Shown one piece after another: positions 1 through 6,254 of a stretch of 9,025 bases of DNA. Both the position numbers and the translations under genes were made by a program. The stretch comes from Ardenticatenales bacterium (GTDB taxonomy: Bacteria; Chloroflexota; Anaerolineae; Promineifilales; UBA4811). Position 1 is the stretch's first letter, and each line of letters opens with the position of its first letter. Where the stretch lies: NCBI GenBank assembly GCA_013139935.1, contig WSZX01000111.1, positions 1 through 9,025 on the forward strand. Direction: 5' to 3'. Below the pieces are notes generated by a model that worked only from the letters and a program-made list of their open reading frames with translations, was not told the origin of the DNA and did no database searches.

Positions 1-406
1 TTGCCAGCGGCATCCCCACCAGCAGCCCGCTGGGTGATGTCTCTGGGGTGTTAAAGTCCCCGTGTGCGTCGAACCAGACTATGCCCGACGTTTTTCCGGC
101 CTGCTGTACTCCCGCCACTGTGCCCAGGGCGGTGAGGAGGCAATCTCCCCCCAGTACCAGCGGCATGGCGCCAGCGGCGCAGACTGTGCGAACCGTATCG
201 CTCAGTTGCCGGCCGAGAGCTACCAATCGCCCTTGCGTCGTTACCTCTGCCTCTGAGAGCGGTGGCAAGCTGACCCACACGGCTTGAGCGACGTATGGGG
301 CCAGTCGCTCCGCCAGGCCGGCCGCTTGCCACTCTGCAGGCGCTTTGCTGATTCTTACCCCGGATTGATTCAGGGTGTATGGCACGCTGATGATGACAAG
401 GTGCAT
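1..406 (-). CDS. Arginase-family (ureohydrolase-like) protein, C-terminus cut by window edge
   Basis: The 135 N-terminal codons are visible and open to the window edge; the C-terminal half lies outside. Two arginase/agmatinase hallmarks can be read: a VLGGDCLLTALG stretch at residues 84-95 and WFDAHGDFNTPETSPSG at about 111-127. The second carries the DAHxD manganese ligands (D113, H115, D117) and the N-T-P...S-G substrate-loop pattern of arginases. Oddly, the first metal-ligand motif, normally GGDH, is GGDC here (C89), so one His ligand of the binuclear manganese site is a Cys. Ureohydrolases hydrolyse guanidino compounds (arginine, agmatine, formiminoglutamate) in the cytoplasm; the substrate here cannot be told. 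The ATG at 406 is preceded by an AGGGA at about 9 nt. It starts 48 bp after the release-factor-like gene on the same strand and is probably the last visible gene of that operon. The family call is secure, the enzyme activity is not. Confidence 0.85.
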   Translation of the reverse strand, partial: MHLVIISVPYTLNQSGVRISKAPAEWQAAGLAERLAPYVAQAVWVSLPPLSEAEVTTQGRLVALGRQLSDTVRTVCAAGAMPLVLGGDCLLTALGTVAGVQQAGKTSGIVWFDAHGDFNTPETSPSGLLVGMPLA

Positions 407-454
407 GGCAGCGGTCCCTGTGCGTCCCGGATGCTTGGAGATCAGATGGGGTGG

Positions 455-1573
455 CTAATATCGGAGCAAGGCTCCGATGCCGCCGGCCGCGTCCAGCCGG
501 TCGCACTGCTCAATGATTGCCACCTCTCCACCTTGTTCCATAACCCGTCGGAGCGCCAGTTCCACGGCGTCGGGGATCTCTGAGACCACCCCCCCGCAGA
601 ACGGGCAGGCGCTCAAACTCTGCCCGGTGATATAGGCGCAACTCTGACAACGGTACCCCGCTGCCATAAAGCCGTCGCTGACGATCAATGTTTGGACTCG
701 CCCTTCAGAGACCGATCCTAACGTATCGTCCAGCCGAATGACGCCGTTGCTTCCCTTGGCAGCGGCGGTGATGACTGTTTCGACCAGCTCTGCTTCCCGT
801 GTCTGATTGGCTTGTTGGACGATCTCCAACGAGCGCTCCAACACGTCGTTGTCTTGAGCATTCATGTCAATCGAAAAGGTGCCCACAATCGAATCCTGGA
901 GATGTTTGGGAAGCAGTTCGCGGAGTTGCGCTACCGTCTCATCGGTACCGGCAATCAGCAGGTGTTTGAGGCTTCTTTGCTCGAAAAAGGTCACCGTCGC
1001 CTCGGCTGCATTGCGCAAGTTCTGGGCCGCCACTTCGCGCTCGCGCTGTGAACCGCCCCTGCCTCCGCTGCGGCTTGCGCCGCCCCGCGATGATCCCCCT
1101 CCTTTCTTGAGCCGTCGGATTTCCTCGCCCAGGAACTCTTCGGTTTCCACTAGTTGCCCCAGGTGGAAGCTAAAGAGGCGCGCACCCTGGCGGTCTGCGA
1201 TGACCACAGCAAAGCTCCCGTAGACGTCCAGCAGGTGTACCAGTGGTCGGATAACTGGCCGGCGGCCGATTTCCAACCGGCTGCGGTTAACCGGCACGGC
1301 AAGCGAATACGCCTTCCAGAAATCAACCGGCTGGCTGGAGAACAGAACGAGTCCCCGCCCGCCCCAATCGTACTCGTGTTCAATGAATTTCTCGATCGCA
1401 TCCAGGTCTTGCGCCACCTCGGGCCGGTATGCTTCCTTGAGTAGGCCACGGAGCCGAAGCCTGTATCCATCCGTAGTTATCTGTTTTGGGTCAACGTTGA
1501 GGTATAGGCTGACGACAGGCGTGTCTGTCTGTCCATAAGCTGCCAGTTCTTGTAGCTCCTTCTCGCTGATCAT
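455..1573 (-). CDS. Bacterial archaeo-eukaryotic release factor-like protein (baeRF/VLRF1-type, eRF1 domain-3 C-terminus)
   Basis: A 372-aa protein resembling bacterial homologues of archaeal/eukaryotic peptide-chain release factors (baeRF; I think family 10). The N-terminal part begins with a PVVSLYLNVDP strand (19-29). A central domain (about 115-285) contains a Gly/Arg/Ser-rich loop at 158-176 ending GGRGGSQ, followed by a basic/acidic helix. This sits where eRF1/aRF1 have the GGQ loop that triggers peptidyl-tRNA hydrolysis. The C-terminal domain (about 286-372) has four Cys in CxxC...CxxC form (C309, C312, C323, C326), a likely zinc ribbon, and ends GGIGALLRY, very like the end of the eRF1 domain-3 core. 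From the family, a role in ribosome rescue or nascent-chain release is likely; activity is inferred. It starts at ATG 1573 with GGAGGT three bases upstream, 73 bp after the second protease gene, and lies 48 bp before the arginase-family gene. Confidence 0.85.
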   Translation of the reverse strand: MISEKELQELAAYGQTDTPVVSLYLNVDPKQITTDGYRLRLRGLLKEAYRPEVAQDLDAIEKFIEHEYDWGGRGLVLFSSQPVDFWKAYSLAVPVNRSRLEIGRRPVIRPLVHLLDVYGSFAVVIADRQGARLFSFHLGQLVETEEFLGEEIRRLKKGGGSSRGGASRSGGRGGSQREREVAAQNLRNAAEATVTFFEQRSLKHLLIAGTDETVAQLRELLPKHLQDSIVGTFSIDMNAQDNDVLERSLEIVQQANQTREAELVETVITAAAKGSNGVIRLDDTLGSVSEGRVQTLIVSDGFMAAGYRCQSCAYITGQSLSACPFCGGVVSEIPDAVELALRRVMEQGGEVAIIEQCDRLDAAGGIGALLRY

Positions 1574-1576
1574 AGC

Positions 1577-1582
1577 ACCTCC
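1577..1582 (-). promoter_or_regulatory. Shine-Dalgarno of the release-factor-like gene
   Basis: GGAGGT on the minus strand, 3 nt before the ATG at 1573. The match to the anti-SD is strong though the spacing is short. It supports the 1573 start and independent ribosome loading after the 73-bp gap. Confidence 0.6.
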
Positions 1583-1646
1583 ATTAATGGGTCAGGAACA
1601 GTCGATTGATGCATTTCGTGTTACACAACGTGCCCCACCATCATTA

Positions 1647-2801
1647 TCAGCGCGGTCGTTCCCGGATCTCCAGCGGGATGCTCAGGGTTTCATCATCGCG
1701 TATGATGGACAGGACAACCGTATCGCCTATTCGTTTGTTGTTCTCCAGAAAGATCGTCAGTTGGTCTCGCGTCTTGATTACTTTGTCATCGGCGGCAATG
1801 ACAATATCCCCCCCGCTAAAGACGACCCGGCGGCCTTCACGCTGCGACTCGGCTGCTTGCAGACCGGCCTGGTCGGCTGGTCCGCCCGGCGTGATCTCCA
1901 CCACGAGCAGTCCATGTTCTGGTCCCGATTCTGACGGTTTGAGTTCGTAAGAGAGCTCGTAGGTGGATATGCCGATCCAGGGGTGGGGGTAATAACCCCT
2001 GGTTATCAGCTCTGGAACCACCCTTTGAACCGTCTCTGCTGGGATGGCAAAGCCAATCCCCACCGATCCGCCGCTGGGGGAGCGAATGGCGGTGTTGACA
2101 CCCACCAAACGGCCGGTCGTATCCAGCAACGGCCCACCCGAGTTTCCAGGGTTGATGGCAGCGTCGGTTTGTATCACCTCGCCCAAAGCTTGGCCGTTCT
2201 CTGTTTCTATGGTCCGGCCGAGGGCGCTTACCACCCCGGTGGTCAGCGTCCAGTCCAGGCCGAACGGATTGCCGATTGCAATGACCCGCTGGCCCACTCG
2301 CAAGCCGGCCGCACTGCCAATCTCTACTGCCACCAACAGGTCACTCGGTGCGTTGATATGGACAACCGCCAAGTCATTGTAAGGATCTGCGCCGATCAGA
2401 TCTGCCGAGTAGGCGGAACCATCGGCCAGCAGCACTTCTATCTCCTGCGCATCTTCGATGACGTGATAGTTGGTGACGATGTTGCCGTCTTTATTCAGCA
2501 CAAAACCCGAGCCACTCCCTTCTCGGGGCACAGCTCCTCTCCAGAAATCAAAAACCTCGGAACGGCTGGTGATGTGAACAACGGAGGGGCTGACCCGTTC
2601 ATACACGTTGATAATCCGCTGCTCGGCGACGTCGATTTCCTGTATCGTCTGAGGAGGCAACGGGGTGGGGGTGGCGATGACGACTATCGGAGGCGGCGGA
2701 GGTGGGGTGGATGGCATGCTCACGTTGCACGCCATTCCTCCTATCGCCAGGCAGGCGAACACGAGCACGGCCGGAATTGGGCGGCCAAGTGCTAGTTTCA
2801 A
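1647..2801 (-). CDS. HtrA/DegP-type trypsin-like serine protease with one PDZ domain (second tandem copy)
   Basis: A 384-aa extracytoplasmic serine endopeptidase of the HtrA family, which degrades misfolded envelope proteins. The N-terminus (1-25) is a hydrophobic signal segment ending GGMAC. C25 may be lipidated, although the residue at -3 is not the usual Leu, so cleavage type is uncertain. A Pro-rich linker (31-50) follows. The protease domain (about 60-265) carries the full triad: H113 in TNYHVIED, D143 in YNDLAVV and S221 in NPGNSGGPL. One C-terminal PDZ domain spans about 280-380. The start is a TTG at 2801 that overlaps the previous gene's TGA (TTGA), with GGGAG 7 nt upstream. Such an overlap implies translational coupling to its paralogue, which has the same length and domain order. 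Stop TGA is at 1647-1649. The protease call is very secure; the cellular target is unknown. Confidence 0.94.
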   Translation of the reverse strand: MKLALGRPIPAVLVFACLAIGGMACNVSMPSTPPPPPPIVVIATPTPLPPQTIQEIDVAEQRIINVYERVSPSVVHITSRSEVFDFWRGAVPREGSGSGFVLNKDGNIVTNYHVIEDAQEIEVLLADGSAYSADLIGADPYNDLAVVHINAPSDLLVAVEIGSAAGLRVGQRVIAIGNPFGLDWTLTTGVVSALGRTIETENGQALGEVIQTDAAINPGNSGGPLLDTTGRLVGVNTAIRSPSGGSVGIGFAIPAETVQRVVPELITRGYYPHPWIGISTYELSYELKPSESGPEHGLLVVEITPGGPADQAGLQAAESQREGRRVVFSGGDIVIAADDKVIKTRDQLTIFLENNKRIGDTVVLSIIRDDETLSIPLEIRERPR

Positions 2802-3952
2802 GGGCGCTCTCCCAGCACCAAAGGCAGTTGAATCGAGCGCCCATCACGAATGATGGTCAGCTCGATTGTCTGGCCTGGATCAGTGTGTGCTACCAGGTAG
2901 CTCACCAGGTCCCCAAAGTCGACCAGCGAACGGTTGTCGATTGCAGTAATCAGGTCTCCTCCCTTGCCAGTTGCCTGATCTGCAGCGCGCACACCCGCCT
3001 CGTCGGCCGGCCCCCCTGTTGTTACCGTCGTGACATAGACCCCCTTGCTCTGGGCTAGGTCGAACTCCTCCATGGTGAACAGGTCGATCTCCTGCATGCC
3101 GCTGATCCCCATCCAGGGATAGGTGTAATGCCCATCGCGGATCAGAGCGGGAAGCAGTTTCCTGATGGTGTTGATCGGAGCGGCAAAGCCGACACCTGAA
3201 CTTGTCCCCGAGGAGGAGCGGATCGCAGTGTTCACACCAAGGACCCGCCCGGCCGAATCAAACAACGGCCCGCCCGAGTTCCCGGGGTTGATGGCTGCGT
3301 CGGTCTGGATGATATCCGGATTGGTATAGTTGCCGCCGCCCAGGTTCTGTTCGCGCTGCGAGTCGAGCCGGCGCCCTACTCCGCTGACTATGCCAACCGT
3401 CATGGTGCCCTGGAATCCGAACGGGTTGCCGATGGCGATCACCCGTTGCCCCACTTGCACCTCGTCCGAATCTCCGAATTCCAGCGGCGCGACCCCCTCT
3501 GGAACCGTGTCGACCTCCAAGACGGCCACGTCCGCGTCCAGGTCAGACCCAATCACCCGTCCACGAACGCGGGTGCCGTCCCAGAAGACGATCTCCATCT
3601 CGTCCGCTTCTCGAACGACGTGATTGTTGGTCACGATGTGGTTCTCATTGTCAACCAGAAAGCCGGAACCGCTGCCAAGCATGAAACCGGCGGAATAGAT
3701 GCGGATGTGGACGACTGATGGGTTGACTCGGTTGTAGAGGTCGATCAGGAGCGCCTCTTCTGCATCTGGCTCGATGGCGGTGCGCAGAGTGGTCGGCGCT
3801 GTGGGTTGAGCTTCGACCCTTGTGGTGGGTGTAGGAGGTGCTGGGATTGCGGTAGTAGCAACAGGACTCAAGCAGCCGATAGCCGAGAAGGTGAGAAGGG
3901 CAAGTGTCAAGCCGACCCAGCGGATTGGATGTGAGCGACGCGGTTGTCTCAT
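2798..3952 (-). CDS. HtrA/DegP-type trypsin-like serine protease with one PDZ domain (first tandem copy)
   Basis: A 384-aa paralogue of the following gene. The N-terminus has basic residues (RQPRR) and a hydrophobic stretch (12-27) ending SAIGC. C27 is a possible lipidation site with an imperfect lipobox, so membrane anchoring is likely but the mode is uncertain. A Pro/Thr-rich linker runs about 28-56. The protease domain (about 66-275) has H111 (TNNHVVRE), D141 (DADVAVL) and S226 (NPGNSGGPL), so the triad is intact. A single PDZ domain covers about 280-380, with the TGGPADEAGV signature at 312-321. It differs from its neighbour by a Gly/Asn insertion before the PDIIQTDAAINPGN block (about 203-212). 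It starts at ATG 3952, three bases after the J-protein stop, with GAGGT as ribosome-binding site overlapping that stop, so it is translationally coupled. Likely role: envelope protein quality control. Confidence 0.95.
   Translation of the reverse strand: MRQPRRSHPIRWVGLTLALLTFSAIGCLSPVATTAIPAPPTPTTRVEAQPTAPTTLRTAIEPDAEEALLIDLYNRVNPSVVHIRIYSAGFMLGSGSGFLVDNENHIVTNNHVVREADEMEIVFWDGTRVRGRVIGSDLDADVAVLEVDTVPEGVAPLEFGDSDEVQVGQRVIAIGNPFGFQGTMTVGIVSGVGRRLDSQREQNLGGGNYTNPDIIQTDAAINPGNSGGPLFDSAGRVLGVNTAIRSSSGTSSGVGFAAPINTIRKLLPALIRDGHYTYPWMGISGMQEIDLFTMEEFDLAQSKGVYVTTVTTGGPADEAGVRAADQATGKGGDLITAIDNRSLVDFGDLVSYLVAHTDPGQTIELTIIRDGRSIQLPLVLGERP
2809..2813 (-). promoter_or_regulatory. Ribosome-binding site fixing a TTG start
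   Basis: GGGAG on the minus strand, 7 nt before the TTG at 2801, inside the 3' end of the upstream protease gene. It supports the unusual TTG start, and the TTGA overlap suggests stop/restart of ribosomes between the two protease genes. Confidence 0.55.
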
Positions 3953-3955
3953 GGA

Positions 3956-4900
3956 TTACCTCTTGCGCAAAGCGGCCAATTTTTGGAATAGCTTCTTTTC
4001 ACTGTCTGATAGCTCTTTGGGGATCTGGAGCAGCACTTTTGCGTACAGGTCTCCGAATCTGTCTTTCTGACGCAGGTTGGGCATCCCCTTTCCGCGCAGG
4101 CGGAAGACCTGACCGCTCTGCGTGCCGGCCGGGATCTTGAGTTGGACGGTTCCGTCCATGGTCTCGACACTCGCTTCCCCGCCCAGTACGGCTGTGTAAA
4201 GGTCCACCGGTGTCTCGACGTGCAGATCATCTCCCTTCCGTTGGATGCGCGGGTGGGGCTTGACCGATATCCTCAGGTACAGATCGCCCGGTACGCCTGC
4301 TGCATTAGGGGCGCCCTGCCCGGCCAGCCGGACTTTGGTGCCAGTGCTAGCTCCAGGCGGGATTCTGGCTTGCATCCGGTCGCCACTGCGATCCAGAGTT
4401 CGCATAGTGCCACTGTATGCTTCTTCCAGGCTGATTTCGACGGGTTGTTCCATGTCTCGCCCCCGCGTCGGGCGGTTGTGCGGGCGGGCACGGCGCGCTC
4501 CTGGCGCGGCTCCGCCAAAGAGGGCGTCAAAGAAGCTCGAAAAGCCGCCCATCCCGCCACCCAAGAGGTCATCCAGATCGGAAACGTGAATCCGTGCGCG
4601 ACCATCGCGGGCGCCGCCCGGCGAGTGCCATTGTGACCAATCATAGCTGCCTGGATCATGACCTGCCTGCTGCCACCGGTTCCAGCTTGAACCCAGACGG
4701 TCATACTTGGCCCGTTTCTCGGGGTCTCCCAAGACCTGGTATGCTTCGTTGATGTCCTTGAAACGAGATTCGGCCGCCTCGTCACCGGGGTTGACATCTG
4801 GGTGGAGTTGGCGCGCCAGCTTGCGGTAGGTGCGCTTGATTACCTCCTCGCTGGCTGTTCTATCGACACCTAGTATCTTGTAATAGTCCTTGTATTCCAT
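3956..4900 (-). CDS. J-domain co-chaperone, zinc-finger-less (CbpA/type II DnaJ-like)
   Basis: A 314-aa cytoplasmic Hsp40. The J domain (1-68) has the HPD motif at 33-35, needed to stimulate DnaK ATPase. A short Gly/Phe-rich segment (about 112-135, LLGGGMGGFSSFFDALFGG) follows. Two C-terminal substrate-binding beta domains lie at about 150-220 and 225-296, with typical IPPGAxxGTKVRLAGQG and IPAGTQSGQVFRLRGKG turns. No CxxCxGxG zinc repeats are present, so this is CbpA-like rather than canonical DnaJ, and the length fits that class. It is the first gene of the minus-strand operon, about 35 nt downstream of a strong promoter's expected start site. The ATG at 4900 has no strong SD. The TAA stop lies inside the GAGGTAA that serves the next gene. 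It should supply client delivery to DnaK; no dnaK is in view. Confidence 0.95.
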   Translation of the reverse strand: MEYKDYYKILGVDRTASEEVIKRTYRKLARQLHPDVNPGDEAAESRFKDINEAYQVLGDPEKRAKYDRLGSSWNRWQQAGHDPGSYDWSQWHSPGGARDGRARIHVSDLDDLLGGGMGGFSSFFDALFGGAAPGARRARPHNRPTRGRDMEQPVEISLEEAYSGTMRTLDRSGDRMQARIPPGASTGTKVRLAGQGAPNAAGVPGDLYLRISVKPHPRIQRKGDDLHVETPVDLYTAVLGGEASVETMDGTVQLKIPAGTQSGQVFRLRGKGMPNLRQKDRFGDLYAKVLLQIPKELSDSEKKLFQKLAALRKR

Positions 4901-4942
4901 TATGCTTCGCGGCAGCCTTTCTCGAGTGAGCGTCTGTGCCTA

Positions 4943-4972
4943 ATTTTAAAGGCATTGCGTGAGACGTGTCAA
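4943..4972 (-). promoter_or_regulatory. Sigma70-type promoter of the J-protein/protease/release-factor operon
   Basis: On the minus strand a perfect TTGACA (4967-4972) is followed after 18 nt by TAAAAT (4943-4948), which matches the TATAAT consensus at 5 of 6 positions. The predicted start is near 4936, giving a leader of about 35 nt before the ATG at 4900. It is the best -35/-10 pair in the window. I see no CIRCE or HAIR inverted repeat, so classical HrcA or HspR heat-shock control is not supported; expression may be constitutive. Confidence 0.75.
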
Positions 4973-5000
4973 GGTCTTGCGCCCGGAATTTACAGGAAAT

Positions 5001-5273
5001 TTATCTTTGTGAGAGGGCCACCGAGTGGACCAGAAGTGTGTTGCATCCCTGGTCGCGCCAATCGCCCTTGGAATTCTCGTTCAGATCGAACACATTGATT
5101 CTCAGGATCTCCTGCCCAATGATGGGGACATCGTCCCCCGACTCGATTTCATCCAGCTGGCGGTAAACCTCGTCGTTGGCGGGCACGGTGTGTAGCAGGT
5201 TAATCGTGCCCTGCGGAGAGGCTGTGCCCTCCGCGGCCCAGCGATACCGGTGGTTGCTGACGTTGGTGCTCAC
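5001..5273 (-). CDS. C-terminal part of a protein of unknown function (probably split by a frameshift)
   Basis: A 90-aa reading frame starting at GTG 5273, which overlaps the upstream frame's TGA (GTGA). It has no signal or membrane segment. Conserved-looking stretches include NHRYRW, GTINLLHTVPANDEVYRQL and the end GCNTLLVHSV. I do not recognise a named family; it reads like the end of an extracytoplasmic beta-rich domain. Reading in this frame just upstream of the GTG gives the sensible GFADPAIVSTN, and one extra G in the G5 tract at 5293-5297 would join it to the preceding membrane protein. It is therefore more likely the C-terminus of that protein than an independent gene. Its codon frame equals that of the N-terminal fragment at 5778-5882. 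No good terminator follows its TAA. Confidence 0.55.
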   Translation of the reverse strand: MSTNVSNHRYRWAAEGTASPQGTINLLHTVPANDEVYRQLDEIESGDDVPIIGQEILRINVFDLNENSKGDWRDQGCNTLLVHSVALSQR

Positions 5274-5716
5274 GATTGCCGGATCGGCAAATCCCCCGAC
5301 GTGACCAGAATGTCGTGGGTCAGGATGCGCAGTTTGCCAATTCGGATGGCTGATATGTGCCGGACGAGACCAGTATATGCGGATTCGCTATCTGTTCCCA
5401 GGCTGATTTCCCAACGATAGTCGTCCCCTTGGATATGGTCAAACGTATCTGCTATCGTGAGATAACCGATACCCGGGCCGCGCAGACCAGAAAGAGTGCT
5501 CCTGGGGACAGTATAAATGACGCCGCCAATGAAGGCCAGAGCCAGAGCGATGACAGCCAGCCTGTTGATCACCACCAGGCACCCCAGCGCAAAGCCCGGC
5601 CGCTTTTCCCCTGGCGGGTCTTTGGGGGCAGGGTGTACCTGATTGGAGGGCGCTGACGGGTACCGTGCTCCACTCAAGCGGCGGTGTGCGTCGCGTTCGG
5701 CCGGCTTGATGGTCAT
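5270..5716 (-). CDS. Membrane-anchored protein of unknown function, central part
   Basis: A 148-aa conservative frame from ATG 5716. One transmembrane helix (about 47-69, VVINRLAVIALALAFIGGVI) is preceded by a Pro/basic cytoplasmic segment and followed by a hydrophilic domain (70-148), presumably extracytoplasmic. The ATG has only a weak SD. The same frame stays open well upstream, and the residues encoded just before it (about 5717-5806, TRKAIRPSDALDWALKIATG) look like a tetratricopeptide-type helix pair, so the true protein probably starts further upstream. It ends abruptly in LPIRQS and a TGA that overlaps the next frame (GTGA). Function is unknown; a TPR-plus-TM-plus-exposed-domain layout would suit an envelope-associated scaffold or sensor, which is inference only. 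Confidence 0.5.
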   Translation of the reverse strand: MTIKPAERDAHRRLSGARYPSAPSNQVHPAPKDPPGEKRPGFALGCLVVINRLAVIALALAFIGGVIYTVPRSTLSGLRGPGIGYLTIADTFDHIQGDDYRWEISLGTDSESAYTGLVRHISAIRIGKLRILTHDILVTSGDLPIRQS

Positions 5717-5885
5717 GGTCTGTTCCAGGGGGCGGCATTTCTGCCCGGTGGCAATCTTGAGAGCCCAGTCCAGCGCGTCAGAAGGGCGAATCGCTTTCCT
5801 GGTGCGGCGTCGGCCCACTGTTGGCCCGTGACGAGGCTGCCTGGCCGCGCGCTCGGATCGTCTCATGCAGCCATTTATACATCGT

Positions 5886-5891
5886 CTCTCC
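5886..5891 (-). promoter_or_regulatory. Ribosome-binding site suggesting the start at 5882
   Basis: GGAGAG on the minus strand, 3 nt from the end of the motif to the ATG at 5882 (5 nt from GGAG). It is far stronger than anything before the in-frame ATGs of the central piece and is the main reason to place the gene's original start here. Confidence 0.45.
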
Positions 5892-6052
5892 GCGGCCGGC
5901 AACTGTTTGTCCCCGTCCCCGTTCGTCCCGTCTGCGCCGGCCACACCCGCCCCGGCCGAACGCGTACGGCACGCTTCTGAGGTTCGGAGGCTTGTTCGGA
6001 CACTCGGGCATGAGCTCCTCGTCGTTGATGCGTCTGGGCGGCCACGATAGTG

Positions 6053-6099
6053 AAAAGGGGGAGAGTGCGGGTCACCTTGCGATCCACACTCCCTCTCCA
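6053..6099 (-). terminator. Terminator-like hairpin on the minus strand
   Basis: Read on the minus strand, GGAGAGGGAGTGTGG is followed by a loop of about 13 nt and CCGCACTCTCCCCC, then TTTT. About 13 of 15 positions pair if G-U wobbles are counted. The C/A mismatch on the plus strand becomes a U-G wobble on the minus strand, and the T run is on the minus side, so the element works better as a minus-strand terminator. No minus-strand gene ends just upstream of it. It could block antisense transcription from the GH3 side or act as a leader attenuator for the gene at 5882. Confidence 0.35.
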
Positions 6100-6129
6100 A
6101 TATGCCGTCTGTACCGACAAGGCTGGTTT

Positions 6130-6149
6130 TGTCCGAATTCATGTCCGAA
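6130..6149 (+). repeat. Direct repeat TGTCCGAA x2, 12-bp period
   Basis: TGTCCGAA at 6130-6137 and again at 6142-6149, separated by 4 bp, in the middle of the divergent region. Further exact copies lie at 5995-6002 (inverted) and 8083-8090. All four that I found are intergenic. The spacing of about one helical turn would suit a regulator binding on one face of the DNA. Confidence 0.5.
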
Positions 6150-6202
6150 GGCCAACAGCCGAGTTTGCCTTGGTCAAGCACCCTGGGTAGACTTGTGACA
6201 TC

Positions 6203-6228
6203 GGGTGAGATTCGGCGCGCTCTCACCC
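6203..6228 (+). promoter_or_regulatory. Perfect 8-bp inverted repeat upstream of the GH3 gene (operator or leader hairpin)
   Basis: GGGTGAGA and TCTCACCC flank a 10-nt spacer, ending 29 bp before the ATG at 6258. No T run follows on the plus strand, so it is not an ordinary terminator. It may be a repressor operator (two half-sites about two helical turns apart) or a stem-loop in the mRNA leader ahead of the ribosome-binding site. Confidence 0.5.
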
Positions 6229-6248
6229 AGTTCCGCTGACCAATAGAC

Positions 6249-6254
6249 GAGGTG
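6249..6254 (+). promoter_or_regulatory. Shine-Dalgarno of the GH3 gene, decides ATG over GTG
   Basis: GAGGTG lies 3 nt before ATG 6258. An in-frame GTG at 6252 is part of this motif and cannot have its own SD, so the ATG is the better start. Confidence 0.6.

Larger units (their letters stand above)
5001..5882 (-). pseudogene. Possible single gene broken by two compensating frameshifts (TPR-like + TM + unknown domain)
   Basis: This composite would be about 294 aa. Its N-terminal piece (5882 to 5778, 34 codons) starts MYKWLHETIR at an ATG with a good GGAGAG ribosome-binding site (5886-5891), then runs to a stop. The TPR-like/TM middle lies in a second frame, and the C-terminal piece returns to the first frame. 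Reading down the minus strand, the first change needs one extra base between about 5850 and 5800. The second needs one missing base, best placed in the G5 run at 5293-5297, where G6 would give SGGFADPAIVSTN. One insertion plus one deletion may be real decay, sequencing or assembly error, or (for the second) a programmed -1 shift. The middle and C-terminal join is better supported than the N-terminal join. Confidence 0.45.

Noticed and set aside
51..506. 151-aa minus-strand open frame
   Set aside because: It overlaps the arginase-family gene and the end of the release-factor-like gene in another frame; the competing frame at 406-1 has clear arginase motifs.
1618..1626. GTGTTACAC small palindrome between the second protease and the release-factor gene
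   Set aside because: Only 4-bp arms and no nearby -35/-10 pair; too weak to call an operator, and with no T run not a terminator.
1983..2795. 270-aa plus-strand open frame
   Set aside because: It lies wholly opposite the second HtrA gene; the translation is Gly/Arg/His-rich without domains, an antisense shadow of a GC-rich gene.
4901..5000. CIRCE or HAIR heat-shock operator before the J-protein gene
   Set aside because: CTCGAGTGAG near 4921 resembles a half-site, but no matching second arm exists at the right spacing.
6252..6254. GTG start of GH3
   Set aside because: It is part of the GAGGTG ribosome-binding motif for ATG 6258.
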